A stretch of 64,000 bases of DNA from Armatimonadota bacterium (GTDB taxonomy: Bacteria; Sysuimicrobiota; Sysuimicrobiia; Sysuimicrobiales; Humicultoraceae). The DNA is taken from NCBI GenBank assembly GCA_031459855.1, contig JAVKHP010000001.1:354059-418058 (forward strand), written 5' to 3'. A program made the position numbers and the translations under genes. Under the pieces are notes generated by a model that made no database searches, was not told where the DNA came from, and saw only the letters and a list, made by a program, of their open reading frames with translations. This document shows positions 16,972 through 26,575 of the stretch, one piece after another (positions within the stretch are counted from its first letter, which is position 1; every line of letters starts with the position of its first letter).

Positions 16972-16999
16972 CGATCCCTCCTCGACCTGGACTCCGGCA

Positions 17000-17485
17000 C
17001 TACCGACTGCGCCGCTCCAGGTGCTGAATCATGCGCTCGAAGGCCCGCGCGCGGAACGCTGCGCGCTCCTCGTCCGACAGGGGGCCGATCCCGGGGCGCC
17101 CGGGCAACGGCCCGCTCTCGGTCCCGCCGGTAGGGCGCTGCCCGCGCCGACGGGCCTCGAGGCGGCGCCGGGCCTCGTCCAGGGCGGCGCGCTGCGCGGG
17201 CGTGAGGATGTCACGGATCGCGCGCGCGATGACCCGGGCGGCCTCCACGTCGTGGGCGGGCGTGTCCTTGAGCGCTCGCAGCAGCGGCAGGATGCGGACG
17301 ATCTGCTCGCGGCTCAACTGGGTCTGCGGCTCCCGCTCCAGCACCCGCAGCGCCACCACCACGGCCAGGCCGGGGTCGCGCTCGCGCGGTGGCGCCGCGA
17401 CCGTCTGCCGCCGTGCCACCACGACGGCCACGGCCGCCACTACCGCCAGGGCTGCAACGCCTCCGACCCATATGCGACGCGACAT
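17000..17485 (-). CDS. Small membrane-anchored protein of unknown function in the efflux operon
   Basis: A 161-residue protein with one N-terminal membrane segment (VGGVAALAVVAAVAVVVA, residues 7-24) and a charged helical body. It contains LSREQIVRILPLLRALKD, ARAIRDILTPAQRAALDEARRRLEARR, a Pro/Gly-rich linker (about 115-133) and LSDEERAAFRARAFERMIQHLERR. The LTPAQRAAL element recalls the LTxxQ motif of Spy/CpxP-like periplasmic proteins, but the match is too weak to call. The start has GGAGGGA upstream. It lies between the MacB-type permease and the TolC channel, so an accessory or envelope-stress role is plausible. No known family is recognised with confidence. Confidence 0.75.
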   Translation of the reverse strand: MSRRIWVGGVAALAVVAAVAVVVARRQTVAAPPRERDPGLAVVVALRVLEREPQTQLSREQIVRILPLLRALKDTPAHDVEAARVIARAIRDILTPAQRAALDEARRRLEARRRGQRPTGGTESGPLPGRPGIGPLSDEERAAFRARAFERMIQHLERRSR

Positions 17486-17557
17486 CGATACTCCCTCCCA
17501 GACGTTGCGGGCGACCGTCGGTCCATCACGCGACCCCCGGGCGCCCCGCCGATGCCC

Positions 17558-18769
17558 TCACTCGTACCGCAGCGCGGCGATCGGATCCATGGCGGCGGCC
17601 CGCTGCGCCGGGTAGAGGCCGAACCCGATCCCCACCGCCACGGCGAACGAGAACGCCAGCAGCATCGCCGGCGCCGACAGCAGTGTGGGCCAGCCGGCCA
17701 CGCGCCCGATGAGCGCCGAGCCCAGCGCGCCGACGGCCAGCCCGATGAGGCCGCCGCCCACCGACAGCGCCACCGCTTCCACCAGGAACTGGAGCAGGAC
17801 GTCCCGCCGCCGCGCGCCCACCGCCTTCCGGATGCCGATCTCGCGCGTGCGCTCGCTCACCGAGACCAGCATGATGTTCATGATCCCGATCCCCCCGACC
17901 ACCAGGGAGACGGCGGCGATCCCGCCCAGCAACATCGTCATGGTCTGCGAGACGCCACCCAGCGTCTGCAAGAGGTCGGCCTGGCTGCGGATGGTGAAGT
18001 CGTCCTCGTCGCCGGGGCCCAGGCGGTGGCGCGCGCGCAACAGCGCGGCCAGCGCCTCGCGGCCGGCGTCCATCGCCGCCTGGTCGACCATCTGCACCTG
18101 GATCGTGCGCACGTGCGTGACGCCGAAGAGCCGGCGCTGCGCGGTGGAGAGCGGCACGAACACCACGTCGTCGCGGTCCACGAAGGCGGTGGCGCCCTTG
18201 GGCTCCATGACCCCGACCACCGTGAACGTCACCCCGCGGATCCGGATCCGCCGGCCCAGCGGGTCGTCGTCGCCAAACAGCGCCGTCGCCACCGTCTGGC
18301 CCAGCACCGCGACCCGGGCACGGGTGCGCACGTCGTCGTCGGTGATGAACGATCCGCGCGCCACCCGGAAGTTGCGCACGGTCTCGAACGCCGGCAGGAC
18401 GCCGCTGACGCTGGTGGTGGTGTTGGCGGCGCCCGCGGTGACCTGCGCCCGCGCCGTGTACTCGGGGCTCACGCCGACTGCGCCCGGCACCTCGCGCAGG
18501 ATCGCCTCGGCGTCCTCCACCGTCAGCGTCTGGACGGGCGCGTCGCGCGCGACCCCGCCCAGCCGCTGGGTCCCGGCGAACACGGTCAGGAGGTTGCTGC
18601 CCAGCGCCTGCACCTGCTGCTCCACGTTCCGCCGCGCGCCCTGTCCGATGGCCACCATGGCCACCACTGCGCCCACACCGATGATCACGCCCAGCGCCGT
18701 CAGCAGCGACCGCAGCGGCGTCGCCGCCAGCGCCCGCAACGCCACCCGCGCGGCATCCCGCACCGTCAT
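17558..18769 (-). CDS. macB: MacB-type ABC transporter permease (FtsX domain)
   Basis: A 403-residue permease: one N-terminal membrane helix ([22 protein letters not shown], about 20-41), a large periplasmic MacB_PCD domain of roughly 200 residues ([20 protein letters not shown]-like acidic patches), then three C-terminal helices of the FtsX domain. The C-terminal part includes [31 protein letters not shown] and [20 protein letters not shown], the standard MacB ending. The start overlaps the stop of the ATPase gene by 4 bp. Unlike E. coli MacB, the ATPase is a separate protein, as in many LolD/YknZ-like systems. It works with the HlyD-like adaptor and TolC channel. Confidence 0.92.
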   Translation of the reverse strand: MTVRDAARVALRALAATPLRSLLTALGVIIGVGAVVAMVAIGQGARRNVEQQVQALGSNLLTVFAGTQRLGGVARDAPVQTLTVEDAEAILREVPGAVGVSPEYTARAQVTAGAANTTTSVSGVLPAFETVRNFRVARGSFITDDDVRTRARVAVLGQTVATALFGDDDPLGRRIRIRGVTFTVVGVMEPKGATAFVDRDDVVFVPLSTAQRRLFGVTHVRTIQVQMVDQAAMDAGREALAALLRARHRLGPGDEDDFTIRSQADLLQTLGGVSQTMTMLLGGIAAVSLVVGGIGIMNIMLVSVSERTREIGIRKAVGARRRDVLLQFLVEAVALSVGGGLIGLAVGALGSALIGRVAGWPTLLSAPAMLLAFSFAVAVGIGFGLYPAQRAAAMDPIAALRYE

Positions 18770-19491
18770 GGCGATGTCCCCGGCGCCCCCGGCACTCCGC
18801 CCGCCGGCAGCAGCGCTCGCACCGGCCCGTCGCGCACGATGCGCCCGTCGCGGAACTGCACGAGGCGCCGTGCCCAGGCCGCCACCTCGGCTTCATGGGT
18901 GACCAGTACCACCGTGAGCCCCTCCTCCACCAGGCGTCGCAGCTGTGCCATGATCTCGCGGGCGGTGGCCGAGTCGAGGTTGCCGGTGGGCTCGTCCGCC
19001 AGGACGATCGACGGCCGCATCACCAGGGCCCGTGCGATCGCCACCCGCTGCTGTTCGCCGCCCGAGAGCTGCGCGGGCAGGTGTCCCGCCCGCGCCCCCA
19101 GGCCGACCGCCTCCAGTGCCGCCAGGGCCCGCGCGCGCCGGTCCTCGACCCCGGCGTACAGCAGCGGCAGCTCGACGTTCTCCACCGCGGACAGCCGCGG
19201 CAGCAGGTTGAACGCCTGGAAGACGAACCCGATGCGGCGGTTGCGGATGCGCGCCAGGGCCGCGTCGTCCAGCGCCGTGACGTCGACGCCGTCCAGCAGG
19301 TAGGTGCCGGACGTGGGGCGATCCAGACAGCCCAGGATGTTCATGCACGTCGACTTCCCCGAGCCGCTGGGCCCCATGATCGCCACGAACTCCCCCGCCT
19401 CGACGGTCAACGAGATCCCACGCAGGGCCGGGATCTCCACGCCGTCCATGCGGTAGGTCTTCACCACGTCGCGCAGCTCGATCAGCGCCAT
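18766..19491 (-). CDS. MacB/LolD-type ABC transporter ATP-binding protein
   Basis: A 241-residue ATPase with Walker [10 protein letters not shown] (about 41-49), [24 protein letters not shown] around the Q-loop, signature [15 protein letters not shown], Walker [14 protein letters not shown] and [11 protein letters not shown] as the switch region. The C-terminal tail [10 protein letters not shown] is short. These features place it in the MacB/LolD/FtsE clade. The ATG at 19491 has no strong shine-dalgarno. It is coupled to the permease by an ATGA overlap, and the adaptor gene ends 187 bp upstream; that gap holds nothing recognisable. Confidence 0.92.
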   Translation of the reverse strand: MALIELRDVVKTYRMDGVEIPALRGISLTVEAGEFVAIMGPSGSGKSTCMNILGCLDRPTSGTYLLDGVDVTALDDAALARIRNRRIGFVFQAFNLLPRLSAVENVELPLLYAGVEDRRARALAALEAVGLGARAGHLPAQLSGGEQQRVAIARALVMRPSIVLADEPTGNLDSATAREIMAQLRRLVEEGLTVVLVTHEAEVAAWARRLVQFRDGRIVRDGPVRALLPAGGVPGAPGTSP

Positions 19492-19678
19492 GGGAGACTA
19501 CAGGGGGGCGCGCACCTCCGCAGGTCGGCCGGAGCGCGCCCCGACAGCCCCCTCGAGGACCACCGCCGACACTCGTGGGGCGTCAAGCCGCGGGCCTCCC
19601 CGGAGGCGGACGCCAGCCGCGTCGCTGACGCGCGTGGGGCGTGCACCTCGCAGGACGCCATCGGGCGCCTCATCACAC

Positions 19679-21148
19679 CTACCGCCCTGGCGAGCGGCGG
19701 AACTGGGGCAGGAACGGATTGACCGGCTGGGCAGGGGCGCCGGCCGCGGGCGCGCGCGCGGGACCCAGGTAGACGACCTGGCCGGCCTCCAGGCCCCGGA
19801 CGATCTCGACCTGACGGCCGTCGGTGGCCCCCACCTCGACGGGCACCGGCCGCAGGTGCTCGCCCTCCACCACGATCACAACCCGGGCGTCCTTGCCCCG
19901 CACCGCCTCGGCCGGCACCACCAGCACGCCCTCGCGGGTGAGCACCTGGATCTCGGCATCGACGGTCATGCCCAGGCGCAGGCCCGGGCCAGGGTCGGTC
20001 AGGGTGACGACCACCTCGTACTGCGTCACGTTCTGCACCACCACGGCCTGGGGCGCGATGCGCGCCACGCGACCGTGCAGGCGTCGTCCCGGGAGCGCGT
20101 CGGCGGTGACCACCACCGGCATCCCGACCCGGACCTGCGCGATGTCCGCCTCGTCGACGTTGACCGTGGCCTGGAGGTGACGGAGGTCGGCGATCGTCAT
20201 CACCAGCGTGCCCCCGCCGGTGAGCCCGCCGATGACGGTCTGGCCCACCTGCACCGAGCGGCGCGCCACGATACCGGCGATGGGTGCCGTGATGCGCGTC
20301 TCGGCCAGGCGGTCCCGCGCCTGGGCCAGTTGCGCGGCCGCCGTGCGCACGCCGGCCGCAGCGGCAGCCACCTCGGCTTCGAGCACGCGCTCCTGCAGCG
20401 CGGCGGCCCGGGCTTGCTGCAGGGCCGCCCTGGCCTGGAGCACCTGGGTGCGCGCCAGGTCCACCTCCTCGGGGCGGCTGCCGGCCTCCAGTTCCTGTAG
20501 CCGGGCCTGGGCCTGCCGCAACGCGGCCACCGTCACGTCGTGCTGGCTCTGCGCCTGGTCCAGCTGCGCACGCGGCACCAGCCCGTCCTGGTGGAGGGCG
20601 CGGGTGCGCTCGAGGGTCTGGCGCGCGGCCTCGGCCTGCACCTCGGCCTGCCGCACGGCCTCGCGCGCCTGCGCCAGCGCCTCCGGGCGCTGGCCGGCCT
20701 CCACCTGGGCCAACCGCGCCCGCGCTCCGGCCAGCGCGGCCTCGGCCTCGGCAATGCGCGCGACGTTCTGCGCTCGCGCCAGCGCCAGCTGTCGGCGCGC
20801 CTGCTCCCACCGGGCCTGTGCGCTCGCCAGCTGGGCCTGCGCCGTGGCCACCTGCGCGCGGGCGTCGCGGTCGTCGATGACCACCAGCAGCTGGCCGGCG
20901 GCCACCCGGTCGCCCTCCTGCACGCGCACGTCCACCACGGTGCCGGTGGCGCGCGACCGCACCTCGACCTGGGAGTAGGGCTGGACTGTCCCGGTGCCCG
21001 TCACGCGTACCGCCAGCGTGCCGCGCGTGACCACGGCCGTACGGAAGCGCTCCGCCGGCGCGGGCCGGGCCGTGCGCCCGCGCACGCCCCACAGCCCGCC
21101 CGCCAGCAGGAGGACGGCAGCGACCGCGATCACCAGACGCCTGCGCAT
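19679..21148 (-). CDS. HlyD/MacA family periplasmic adaptor with an extended coiled coil
   Basis: A 489-residue membrane-fusion protein. It has an N-terminal anchor (LVIAVAAVLLLAGGLWGV, 5-22), half of the lipoyl domain (TGTVVDVRVQEGDRVAAGQLLVVID), then a very long Ala/Gln/Arg-rich helical hairpin (about residues 95-275). The second lipoyl half is LAETRITAPIAGIVARRSVQVGQTV, followed by beta-barrel and membrane-proximal domains (LRLGMTVDAEIQV, GVLVVPAEAV). The hairpin carries a repeated element (RLAQVEAGQRPEALAQA and RLQELEAGSRPEEVDLA), consistent with coiled-coil duplication. It bridges the MacB-like transporter and TolC channel. The start is a plain ATG at 21148. The promoter should lie in the gene-free 296 bp before it. 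Confidence 0.9.
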   Translation of the reverse strand: MRRRLVIAVAAVLLLAGGLWGVRGRTARPAPAERFRTAVVTRGTLAVRVTGTGTVQPYSQVEVRSRATGTVVDVRVQEGDRVAAGQLLVVIDDRDARAQVATAQAQLASAQARWEQARRQLALARAQNVARIAEAEAALAGARARLAQVEAGQRPEALAQAREAVRQAEVQAEAARQTLERTRALHQDGLVPRAQLDQAQSQHDVTVAALRQAQARLQELEAGSRPEEVDLARTQVLQARAALQQARAAALQERVLEAEVAAAAAGVRTAAAQLAQARDRLAETRITAPIAGIVARRSVQVGQTVIGGLTGGGTLVMTIADLRHLQATVNVDEADIAQVRVGMPVVVTADALPGRRLHGRVARIAPQAVVVQNVTQYEVVVTLTDPGPGLRLGMTVDAEIQVLTREGVLVVPAEAVRGKDARVVIVVEGEHLRPVPVEVGATDGRQVEIVRGLEAGQVVYLGPARAPAAGAPAQPVNPFLPQFRRSPGR

Positions 21149-21444
21149 GTGACTCCCGGGAAGCGTCGCGGCCCGCGCGGGCCACGCGGCAAACGACTCA
21201 ACATCTCCACCTCATCAGACCGCCAGGCGCACCCCTCCGTTTAGCCCATCGCGCCTGCCGGCCGCACCAACCGCAGGAGGACGCGCCGTCGGTCCAGGGA
21301 CGTACGGCCACCGCGACCGCAGCTGCGCCGCGACCTGCGCGAGGCCACAGCAGGAAGCTGCGAGAGGCCACACCACGCGTCGATCGGCACGGGACCCGTC
21401 AGCCACTGCAGCCGCGACCGGGACATCCGCGCCGTCCTGATGGC
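21149..21444. other. Gene-free gap upstream of the efflux operon
   Basis: These 296 bp lie between the adaptor start and the MaoC-like gene stop. No convincing coding frame, RNA gene, strong hairpin or consensus promoter was recognised. It must carry the promoter of the export operon, but the GC content hides it. Confidence 0.5.
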
Positions 21445-21849
21445 CTACGGCACCGGATCCACCAGCAACGTCGCCTCGCCGTCGATCACGGTCTCCCCAC
21501 GATGGTTGGTGCAGGTGGTGCGCACAGTGAGCAGGCGCCGGTCCGGCCGCCAGGCCAGCACCTCGGCGGTCGCGGTGACGGTGTCACCCAGCCGTACCGG
21601 CCGCAGGAAGCGCAGCGTCTGGCTGACGTAGATCCCGCCAGGCCCGGGCAGGCGCATCCCCAGGACGGCGGAGATCAGGCCTGCGGTGAGCATCCCGTGG
21701 GCGATGCGCTCGCCGAAGCGGCTGCGGCTGGCGAAGGCGGCGTCGACGTGCAGCGGGTTGTGGTCGCCCGTGAGGGCGGCGAAGGCCGCGACGTCGGCCT
21801 CGGTGATCGTCCTGGTCCACGACGCCCGCTGGCCCGGGGCGAACGCCAT
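21445..21849 (-). CDS. MaoC-like (R)-specific enoyl-CoA hydratase
   Basis: A 134-residue single hot-dog domain. The catalytic hydratase-2 motif is visible as TGDHNPLHVDAAFA (about residues 27-40, with Asp, Asn and His), followed by RFGERIAHGMLTAGLISAVLG. The end, RGETVIDGEATLLV, matches small MaoC/PhaJ proteins. It would hydrate trans-2-enoyl-CoA to (R)-3-hydroxyacyl-CoA. It lies 13 bp downstream of the 3-hydroxybutyrate dehydrogenase gene on the same strand, so both may feed or drain a 3-hydroxyacid pool. Confidence 0.88.
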   Translation of the reverse strand: MAFAPGQRASWTRTITEADVAAFAALTGDHNPLHVDAAFASRSRFGERIAHGMLTAGLISAVLGMRLPGPGGIYVSQTLRFLRPVRLGDTVTATAEVLAWRPDRRLLTVRTTCTNHRGETVIDGEATLLVDPVP

Positions 21850-21862
21850 CGCGGCCGCGCGC

Positions 21863-22651
21863 CTACCGGGCCGTCCAGCCCGCGTCCAGCGGCAGCGCGG
21901 CCCCGGTGATCATGGCCGCCGCGTCGGTGCACAGGAACACCGTCAGAGCGGCCACCTCCTCGGGCTCGATCAGGCGCTTGCGGGCGTGCGCCGGCAGCAT
22001 CACCTTCTCGACGACCTCGGCCGGGGCGATGCCGTGCACGCGCGCCTGGTCGGCGATCTGCCCTTCCACCAGCGGTGTGCGCACGTAGCCCGGGCAGATG
22101 GCGTTCACGGTGATCTGGTGCTCGCCGACCTCCCACGCCGCCACTTTGGTGAACCCCACCACCCCGTGCTTGGCCGCGACGTACGCCGCTTTGAACGGCG
22201 ACGCCACCAGGCCGTGGGCCGAGGCGATGTTGACCACGCGCCCCCAGCGCTGGCGGATCATGTGGGGCAGGGCGTGCTTGGTGCACAGGAACGTGCCGGT
22301 GAGCATCACGCCCACCAGCCGGTCCCAGCGTTCCTCGGGGTACTCGACGATGGGCGCCACGTACTGCACGCCCGCGTTGTTCACGAGGATGTCCAGGCGA
22401 CCGAACCCCTCGACGGTCTGCGCCACCATGGCCCGCACCGCCCCGACGTCGGCCACGTCGCAGGCGATGGCCTGTGCCTGTCCGCCGGCTGCCGCGATCT
22501 CGGCCGCCGTGGCCTGGGCGCGGCCGGCATCCACGTCGGCGACCACCACGGCCACACCCTCGCGGGCCAGGGCCTGCGCGATGGCCCGGCCGATACCCGA
22601 CCCCGCGCCGGTGACGATCGCGGCGCGGCCCGCCAGGTGCCCCTCACCCAT
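21863..22651 (-). CDS. bdhA: 3-hydroxybutyrate dehydrogenase-like short-chain dehydrogenase
   Basis: A 262-residue classical SDR. It has the cofactor motif TGAGSGIGRAIA near the N-terminus, NNAGV, the catalytic Ser in VNIASAHGLVAS and the YVAAKHG active-site Tyr/Lys. The C-terminus HARKRLIEPEEVAALTVFLC and ITGAALPLDAGWTA is characteristic of 3-hydroxybutyrate dehydrogenases. The ATG at 22651 has CAGGAGG at proper spacing, although the frame continues to 22714. It would interconvert acetoacetate and 3-hydroxybutyrate with NAD(H). The gene sits between a molybdenum hydroxylase and a MaoC hydratase in one direction, separated from coxM by 87 bp. Confidence 0.85.
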   Translation of the reverse strand: MGEGHLAGRAAIVTGAGSGIGRAIAQALAREGVAVVVADVDAGRAQATAAEIAAAGGQAQAIACDVADVGAVRAMVAQTVEGFGRLDILVNNAGVQYVAPIVEYPEERWDRLVGVMLTGTFLCTKHALPHMIRQRWGRVVNIASAHGLVASPFKAAYVAAKHGVVGFTKVAAWEVGEHQITVNAICPGYVRTPLVEGQIADQARVHGIAPAEVVEKVMLPAHARKRLIEPEEVAALTVFLCTDAAAMITGAALPLDAGWTAR

Positions 22652-22738
22652 CGCTGCCTCCTGACCGCCGGCACGACGACGCGAGGGGTGCCCTGGCATC
22701 CACGCCCCGGGCACCCCTGCGCCGGACCGGTCGGTGCG

Positions 22739-23599
22739 CTACGACGTCTGCGCCGCTGCCAGCAGCGCGCGCTTCCCGTACACCCGCGCCAGGTGGGCGC
22801 GGTACTCGGCGTCGGCGAACAGGTCGTCCAGCACGTCGACGCCGTCGGTGGCCTGCTGCACCGCCTCGACCACCGTGGCCTCGTCGATGCGCTTGCCGCG
22901 CAGCGCCGCCTCCACGGCCTTGGCGCGGTAGGCGTGGGGGCCGACGCCCGTGAACGCCAGGCGCACCCGTTGCTCATACCCGTCAGGCCCCAGGCGCACC
23001 ACCGCCGCCGCGCCCACCACCGCGAAGCCGCTGGCGGGATGCTTCATCTTGCGGTAGGCCGAGCCCGTCACGCGCGGCGGGATCGGCACCTCCACCTCGG
23101 TGATGATCTCGCCGGGCTGCAGGGCGGTCTGGTACAGCCCCGTGAAGAAGCCGTCGGCCGGAACGGCCCGGGCGCCGGCCGGGCCCCGCACGTGGATCAC
23201 GGCCTCCAGCGCCAGCACGGCCGCAGGGTAGTCGGCCGCAGGATCGGCGTGGGCCAGGCTGCCGCCGATGGTGCCGCGGTTGCGCACCTGGAGGTCGCCG
23301 ATCGCCTCGGCCGCCTGCGTCAGGGCGGCGAAGTGTCGGGCGACGATCGGCGAGCGCTCGATCTCGGCGTGGGTGGTGAGCGCGCCGATGCGCACCGCCT
23401 GGGCGTCCTCGCGGATGTAGCTCAGGCCCGGAATGCGCCCCAGGTCGATCAGCAGGGGCGGCGAGGCCAGGCGGAGCTTCATCAACGGCAGCAGGCTGTG
23501 CCCGCCGGCCAGGAGTTTGGCCTCGGGGTTCTGCTGCAGCATGGCGAGCGCCTCGTCCAGCGTCGCCGGCCGCACGTAGTCGAACGCTGCCGGGATCAT
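22739..23599 (-). CDS. coxM: Molybdenum hydroxylase FAD-binding subunit (CoxM-like)
   Basis: A 286-residue FAD subunit of the xanthine dehydrogenase/CO dehydrogenase family. FAD-binding motifs are visible as AKLLAGGHSLLPLMKLRL (about 28-45) and RNRGTIGGSLAHADPAADYPA (split here as RNRGTIGGSLAHADP). AGGHS and TIGGS are the pyrophosphate-binding loops known in CoxM. An AAAGGAGGGA site precedes the ATG, and the start overlaps the coxL stop by 4 bp. It passes electrons from the [2Fe-2S] subunit to the final acceptor. Confidence 0.92.
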   Translation of the reverse strand: MIPAAFDYVRPATLDEALAMLQQNPEAKLLAGGHSLLPLMKLRLASPPLLIDLGRIPGLSYIREDAQAVRIGALTTHAEIERSPIVARHFAALTQAAEAIGDLQVRNRGTIGGSLAHADPAADYPAAVLALEAVIHVRGPAGARAVPADGFFTGLYQTALQPGEIITEVEVPIPPRVTGSAYRKMKHPASGFAVVGAAAVVRLGPDGYEQRVRLAFTGVGPHAYRAKAVEAALRGKRIDEATVVEAVQQATDGVDVLDDLFADAEYRAHLARVYGKRALLAAAQTS

Positions 23600-25956
23600 C
23601 GCGTCCCTCCTTTCTTTTCCTGGATCACCTTCCAGAGCCGCCGCGGGGTGAAGGGCATGTCCAGGTGGACGACCCCCAGCGGGGCCAGGGCGTCGATCAC
23701 GGCGTTGGCCACGGCCGCGGTGGCGGCGATGGTCCCCGTCTCGCCCACGCCTTTGATCCCCAGCGGCTGGTGCGGGGAGGGCGTGACGGTCCGGTCCGTC
23801 TCGAACCGCGGCACCTGGAACGCCTTGGGCACCGCGTAGTCGACCAGCGACGCCGTCAGCAACTGGCCGGTGGCGTCGTAGGCCGCCGCCTCGTACAGCG
23901 CCTGGGCGATGCCCTGGGTGATGCCGCCGTGGACCTGTCCGTCCACGATCAGGGGGTTGATGACGTTGCCGCAGTCGTCGACCGCCACGTAGCGCAGCAG
24001 TCGGACCTCGCCGGTGTCGGGGTCAACCTCGACGGTGCACACGTGCGCCCCAAAGGGGTAGGTGAAGTTCGGCGGGTCGTAGAACGCCGAGGCCTCCATG
24101 CCGGGCTCGACGCCCGCCGGCAGGTTCCACGCCAGGGTCGCGGCCAGGGCGACGTCCTGGATGGTCTTGACGCGGTCGGGCGCACCCCGCACGAAGAACC
24201 GCCCGTCCTGGAAGACGATGTCGTCTTCGGCGGCCTCCAGCAGGTGCGCCGCGATCTTCCGCCCCTTCTCGATGATCCGGTCGCACGCCCGCACGATGGC
24301 ACCGGTCCCCACCGCGGTGGTCCGGCTGCCGTAGGTGCCCCAGCCCATGGGCGTCAGCGCCGTATCGCCGTGAATCACCTCCACGTCGTCGAGGGGCACG
24401 CCCAGGCGGTCGGCGGTCACCTGCGCAAACGTGGTCTCCTCGCCCTGGCCATGGGGTGACTCGCCGATGAAGACCATGACCTTCCCCGTGGGCGCGACGC
24501 GCACGACCGCGCTGCCGTAGAGCCCGCCCTGGAAGCCCACGGCACCGGCGACGGCCGAGGGGCCCAGCCCGCAGATCTCCACGTAGGTGGACAGGCCCAC
24601 GCCCAGGTACCGCCCCTGCCGGCGTGCCTCGACCTGCTGGCGGCGGAAGCCTTCGTAGTCCACCAGTTGCAGCGCCCTGTCCAGGGTGGCGTGGTAGTCG
24701 CCGCTGTCGTAGGTGATGCCGGTGACCACCGTGTAGGGGAACCGCTCTTTGGGAATGAAGTTGCGCCGCCGCACCTCCGCGGGGTCGAGCCCGACCGCGC
24801 GGGCGACCAGGTCCACGGCCCGTTCCACCAGGTAGGTGGCCTCCGGTCGGCCCGCGCCGCGGTAGGCGTCCACCGGGGTGGTGTTGGTGAGCACCCCGTG
24901 CACGGTGTAGTCGAGGGCGCCGAGGGTGTAGCACCCGGACAGCATCAGCCCGTGCAGGATGGTGGGAATGCCGGGCGCGCCCGTCGAGAGGTAGGCACCC
25001 ATGTTCGCCCAGGTGGTCCCCCGCAGGGCCAGGAGCGTGCCGTCCTTCTTCGCCGCGATCTCCAGCTCGGTGATGTGGTCGCGGCCGTGGATGGTGGCCA
25101 CGTAGTTCTCGCGCCGGTCCTCCGTCCACTTGACCGGCCGCCCCAGCACCCTGGCCAGGTAGGGGATCAGCGCGTCTTCGGGGTACACGTGGATCTTGGA
25201 CCCGAAGCCGCCGCCCACCTCGGGCGCGATCACCCGCACCTTGTGCTCGGGCCACCCCAGGATGCCGGAGATCACGAGCCGGTGGATGTGCGGGTTCTGC
25301 GAGGTGACCCACACGGTGACCTCGCCGGTGGCTGGGTTGGCGTGGGCAGCCACCGCGCGCGTCTCCACGGCGTTGGGGATGAGCCGGTGGTTGACCATGC
25401 GCTGCCGCACGACCACCTCGGCCTGCCGAAAGGCCGCCTCGACGTCGCCACCGGCCACCTTCCACGTGAACGCCACGTTGCGGGGGATGTCGTCGTGCAG
25501 TTGCACCGCGCCGGGACGGGCCGCCTGCTCCTGGTCCACGACCGCCGGGAGTGGCTCGTAGGTCACGTCCACCAGGGCCGCGGCGTCGCGGGCGGCGTAG
25601 CGGTCCTCGGCCACGACCACGGCGACACCCTCGCCGACGTAGCGCACGCGGTCGATCGCCAGCACCGGCCGTGTGGGCACCTTGAGGTCGGCGTTGGGAA
25701 TCAGCCAGGCGCAGGGCACGGCGCCGAGCTTGCCCGCCAGGTCCGCGCCGGTGTAGACGGCCAGCACGCCGGGATGGGCGCGGGCGCGAGCGGTGTCCAC
25801 GCGCACGATGCGCGCGTGCGCATGGGGACTGCGGACGATGACGGCATGCGCCGCGCCCACGAGCCTGACGTCATCGGTGTAGGTGGCACGGCCGGTGACG
25901 AGCTGGGGGTCGTCGCGGCGCTTCACGCTGGCGCCGAAGAGCTTGGTGACGGCCAC
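23596..25956 (-). CDS. coxL: Molybdenum hydroxylase large subunit, form II CoxL type
   Basis: A 786-residue catalytic subunit of an aldehyde oxidase/xanthine dehydrogenase-type enzyme, with an N-terminal LFGASVKRRDDPQLVTGRATYTDDV, PEVGGGFGSKI, and MPT-binding GQGEETTFAQVTADRLG. The active-site loop reads AYRGAGRPEA. In proven CO dehydrogenases this loop is AYXCSFR; AYRGAGR is the form II signature, whose physiological substrate is often not CO. The C-terminal GVGETGTIAATAAVANAV contains the expected active-site Glu. It starts at GTG, with GGAGGTGAGG upstream, 6 bp after coxS. The gene order S-L-M is characteristic. I therefore call a form II enzyme of unknown substrate (heterocycle, aldehyde or acyl-CoA). 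Confidence 0.92.
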   Translation of the reverse strand: MAVTKLFGASVKRRDDPQLVTGRATYTDDVRLVGAAHAVIVRSPHAHARIVRVDTARARAHPGVLAVYTGADLAGKLGAVPCAWLIPNADLKVPTRPVLAIDRVRYVGEGVAVVVAEDRYAARDAAALVDVTYEPLPAVVDQEQAARPGAVQLHDDIPRNVAFTWKVAGGDVEAAFRQAEVVVRQRMVNHRLIPNAVETRAVAAHANPATGEVTVWVTSQNPHIHRLVISGILGWPEHKVRVIAPEVGGGFGSKIHVYPEDALIPYLARVLGRPVKWTEDRRENYVATIHGRDHITELEIAAKKDGTLLALRGTTWANMGAYLSTGAPGIPTILHGLMLSGCYTLGALDYTVHGVLTNTTPVDAYRGAGRPEATYLVERAVDLVARAVGLDPAEVRRRNFIPKERFPYTVVTGITYDSGDYHATLDRALQLVDYEGFRRQQVEARRQGRYLGVGLSTYVEICGLGPSAVAGAVGFQGGLYGSAVVRVAPTGKVMVFIGESPHGQGEETTFAQVTADRLGVPLDDVEVIHGDTALTPMGWGTYGSRTTAVGTGAIVRACDRIIEKGRKIAAHLLEAAEDDIVFQDGRFFVRGAPDRVKTIQDVALAATLAWNLPAGVEPGMEASAFYDPPNFTYPFGAHVCTVEVDPDTGEVRLLRYVAVDDCGNVINPLIVDGQVHGGITQGIAQALYEAAAYDATGQLLTASLVDYAVPKAFQVPRFETDRTVTPSPHQPLGIKGVGETGTIAATAAVANAVIDALAPLGVVHLDMPFTPRRLWKVIQEKKGGTR

Positions 25957-25962
25957 GCCCCC

Positions 25963-26460
25963 TCACCTCCCCCCACCGGCAGCCGCGCGGGCGGGCTGCC
26001 CCGCCATCTTGCGCGCCGCGCTCATGATGGCGTTGACGATGTGCTGGTAGCCGGTGCACCGACACAGGTTGCCCTCGAGGCCGTGGCGGATCTGGTCCTC
26101 GGTCGGGTCGGGGTAGCGCTCGAGGAGCTGGAGCGCGGTCATGAGCATGCCGGGGGTGCAGAACCCGCACTGCAGCCCGTGCTCTTCCCAGAAGGCCTCC
26201 TGGAGTGGGTGGAGCTGCCCGTCTCTGGCGAGGCCTTCCACGGTCTGAATCGTCCCGCCATCGGCCTGGACGGCCAGGACCGTGCACGACTTGACCGCCT
26301 GCCCGTTGAGGAGGATGGTGCACGCGCCGCAGCTGGTGGTGTCGCACCCGATGTGCGTGCCGGTCAGGCCCAGCACGTCACGGATGTAGTGCACCAGCAG
26401 CAGCCGGGGCTCGACGTCGTGGGTGGCGGTGACCCCGTTGGTCGTGATGGTCACCTTCAC
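25963..26460 (-). CDS. coxS: Molybdenum hydroxylase [2Fe-2S] subunit (CoxS-like)
   Basis: A 165-residue iron-sulfur subunit. The plant-type ferredoxin cluster motif is [18 protein letters not shown] (about 37-54), with a fourth Cys in KSCTVLAVQ. The second cluster is formed by QCGFCTPGM and the distal [12 protein letters not shown]. Both clusters have all eight cysteines. The GTG start has AGGAGGTGAG upstream, one of the clearest ribosome sites in the region. It is the first gene of the coxSLM-like unit, which probably continues through bdhA and maoC. Confidence 0.93.
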   Translation of the reverse strand: MKVTITTNGVTATHDVEPRLLLVHYIRDVLGLTGTHIGCDTTSCGACTILLNGQAVKSCTVLAVQADGGTIQTVEGLARDGQLHPLQEAFWEEHGLQCGFCTPGMLMTALQLLERYPDPTEDQIRHGLEGNLCRCTGYQHIVNAIMSAARKMAGQPARAAAGGGR

Positions 26461-26575
26461 GCGCTCTCACCTCCTGGCGGCTATGGGCTGGATTCCGGGT
26501 GTGCGAAAGCCCTTCGGCGCATGGGCGCTGCTTCCCTGCGGGCGCCGCCGGGGGGAGTCGCCGTGCCACGTCCCC

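Noticed and set aside
22739-26460. Aerobic carbon monoxide dehydrogenase (form I)
   Set aside because: The large subunit has AYRGAGR and not the AYXCSFR loop that defines CO-oxidising enzymes.
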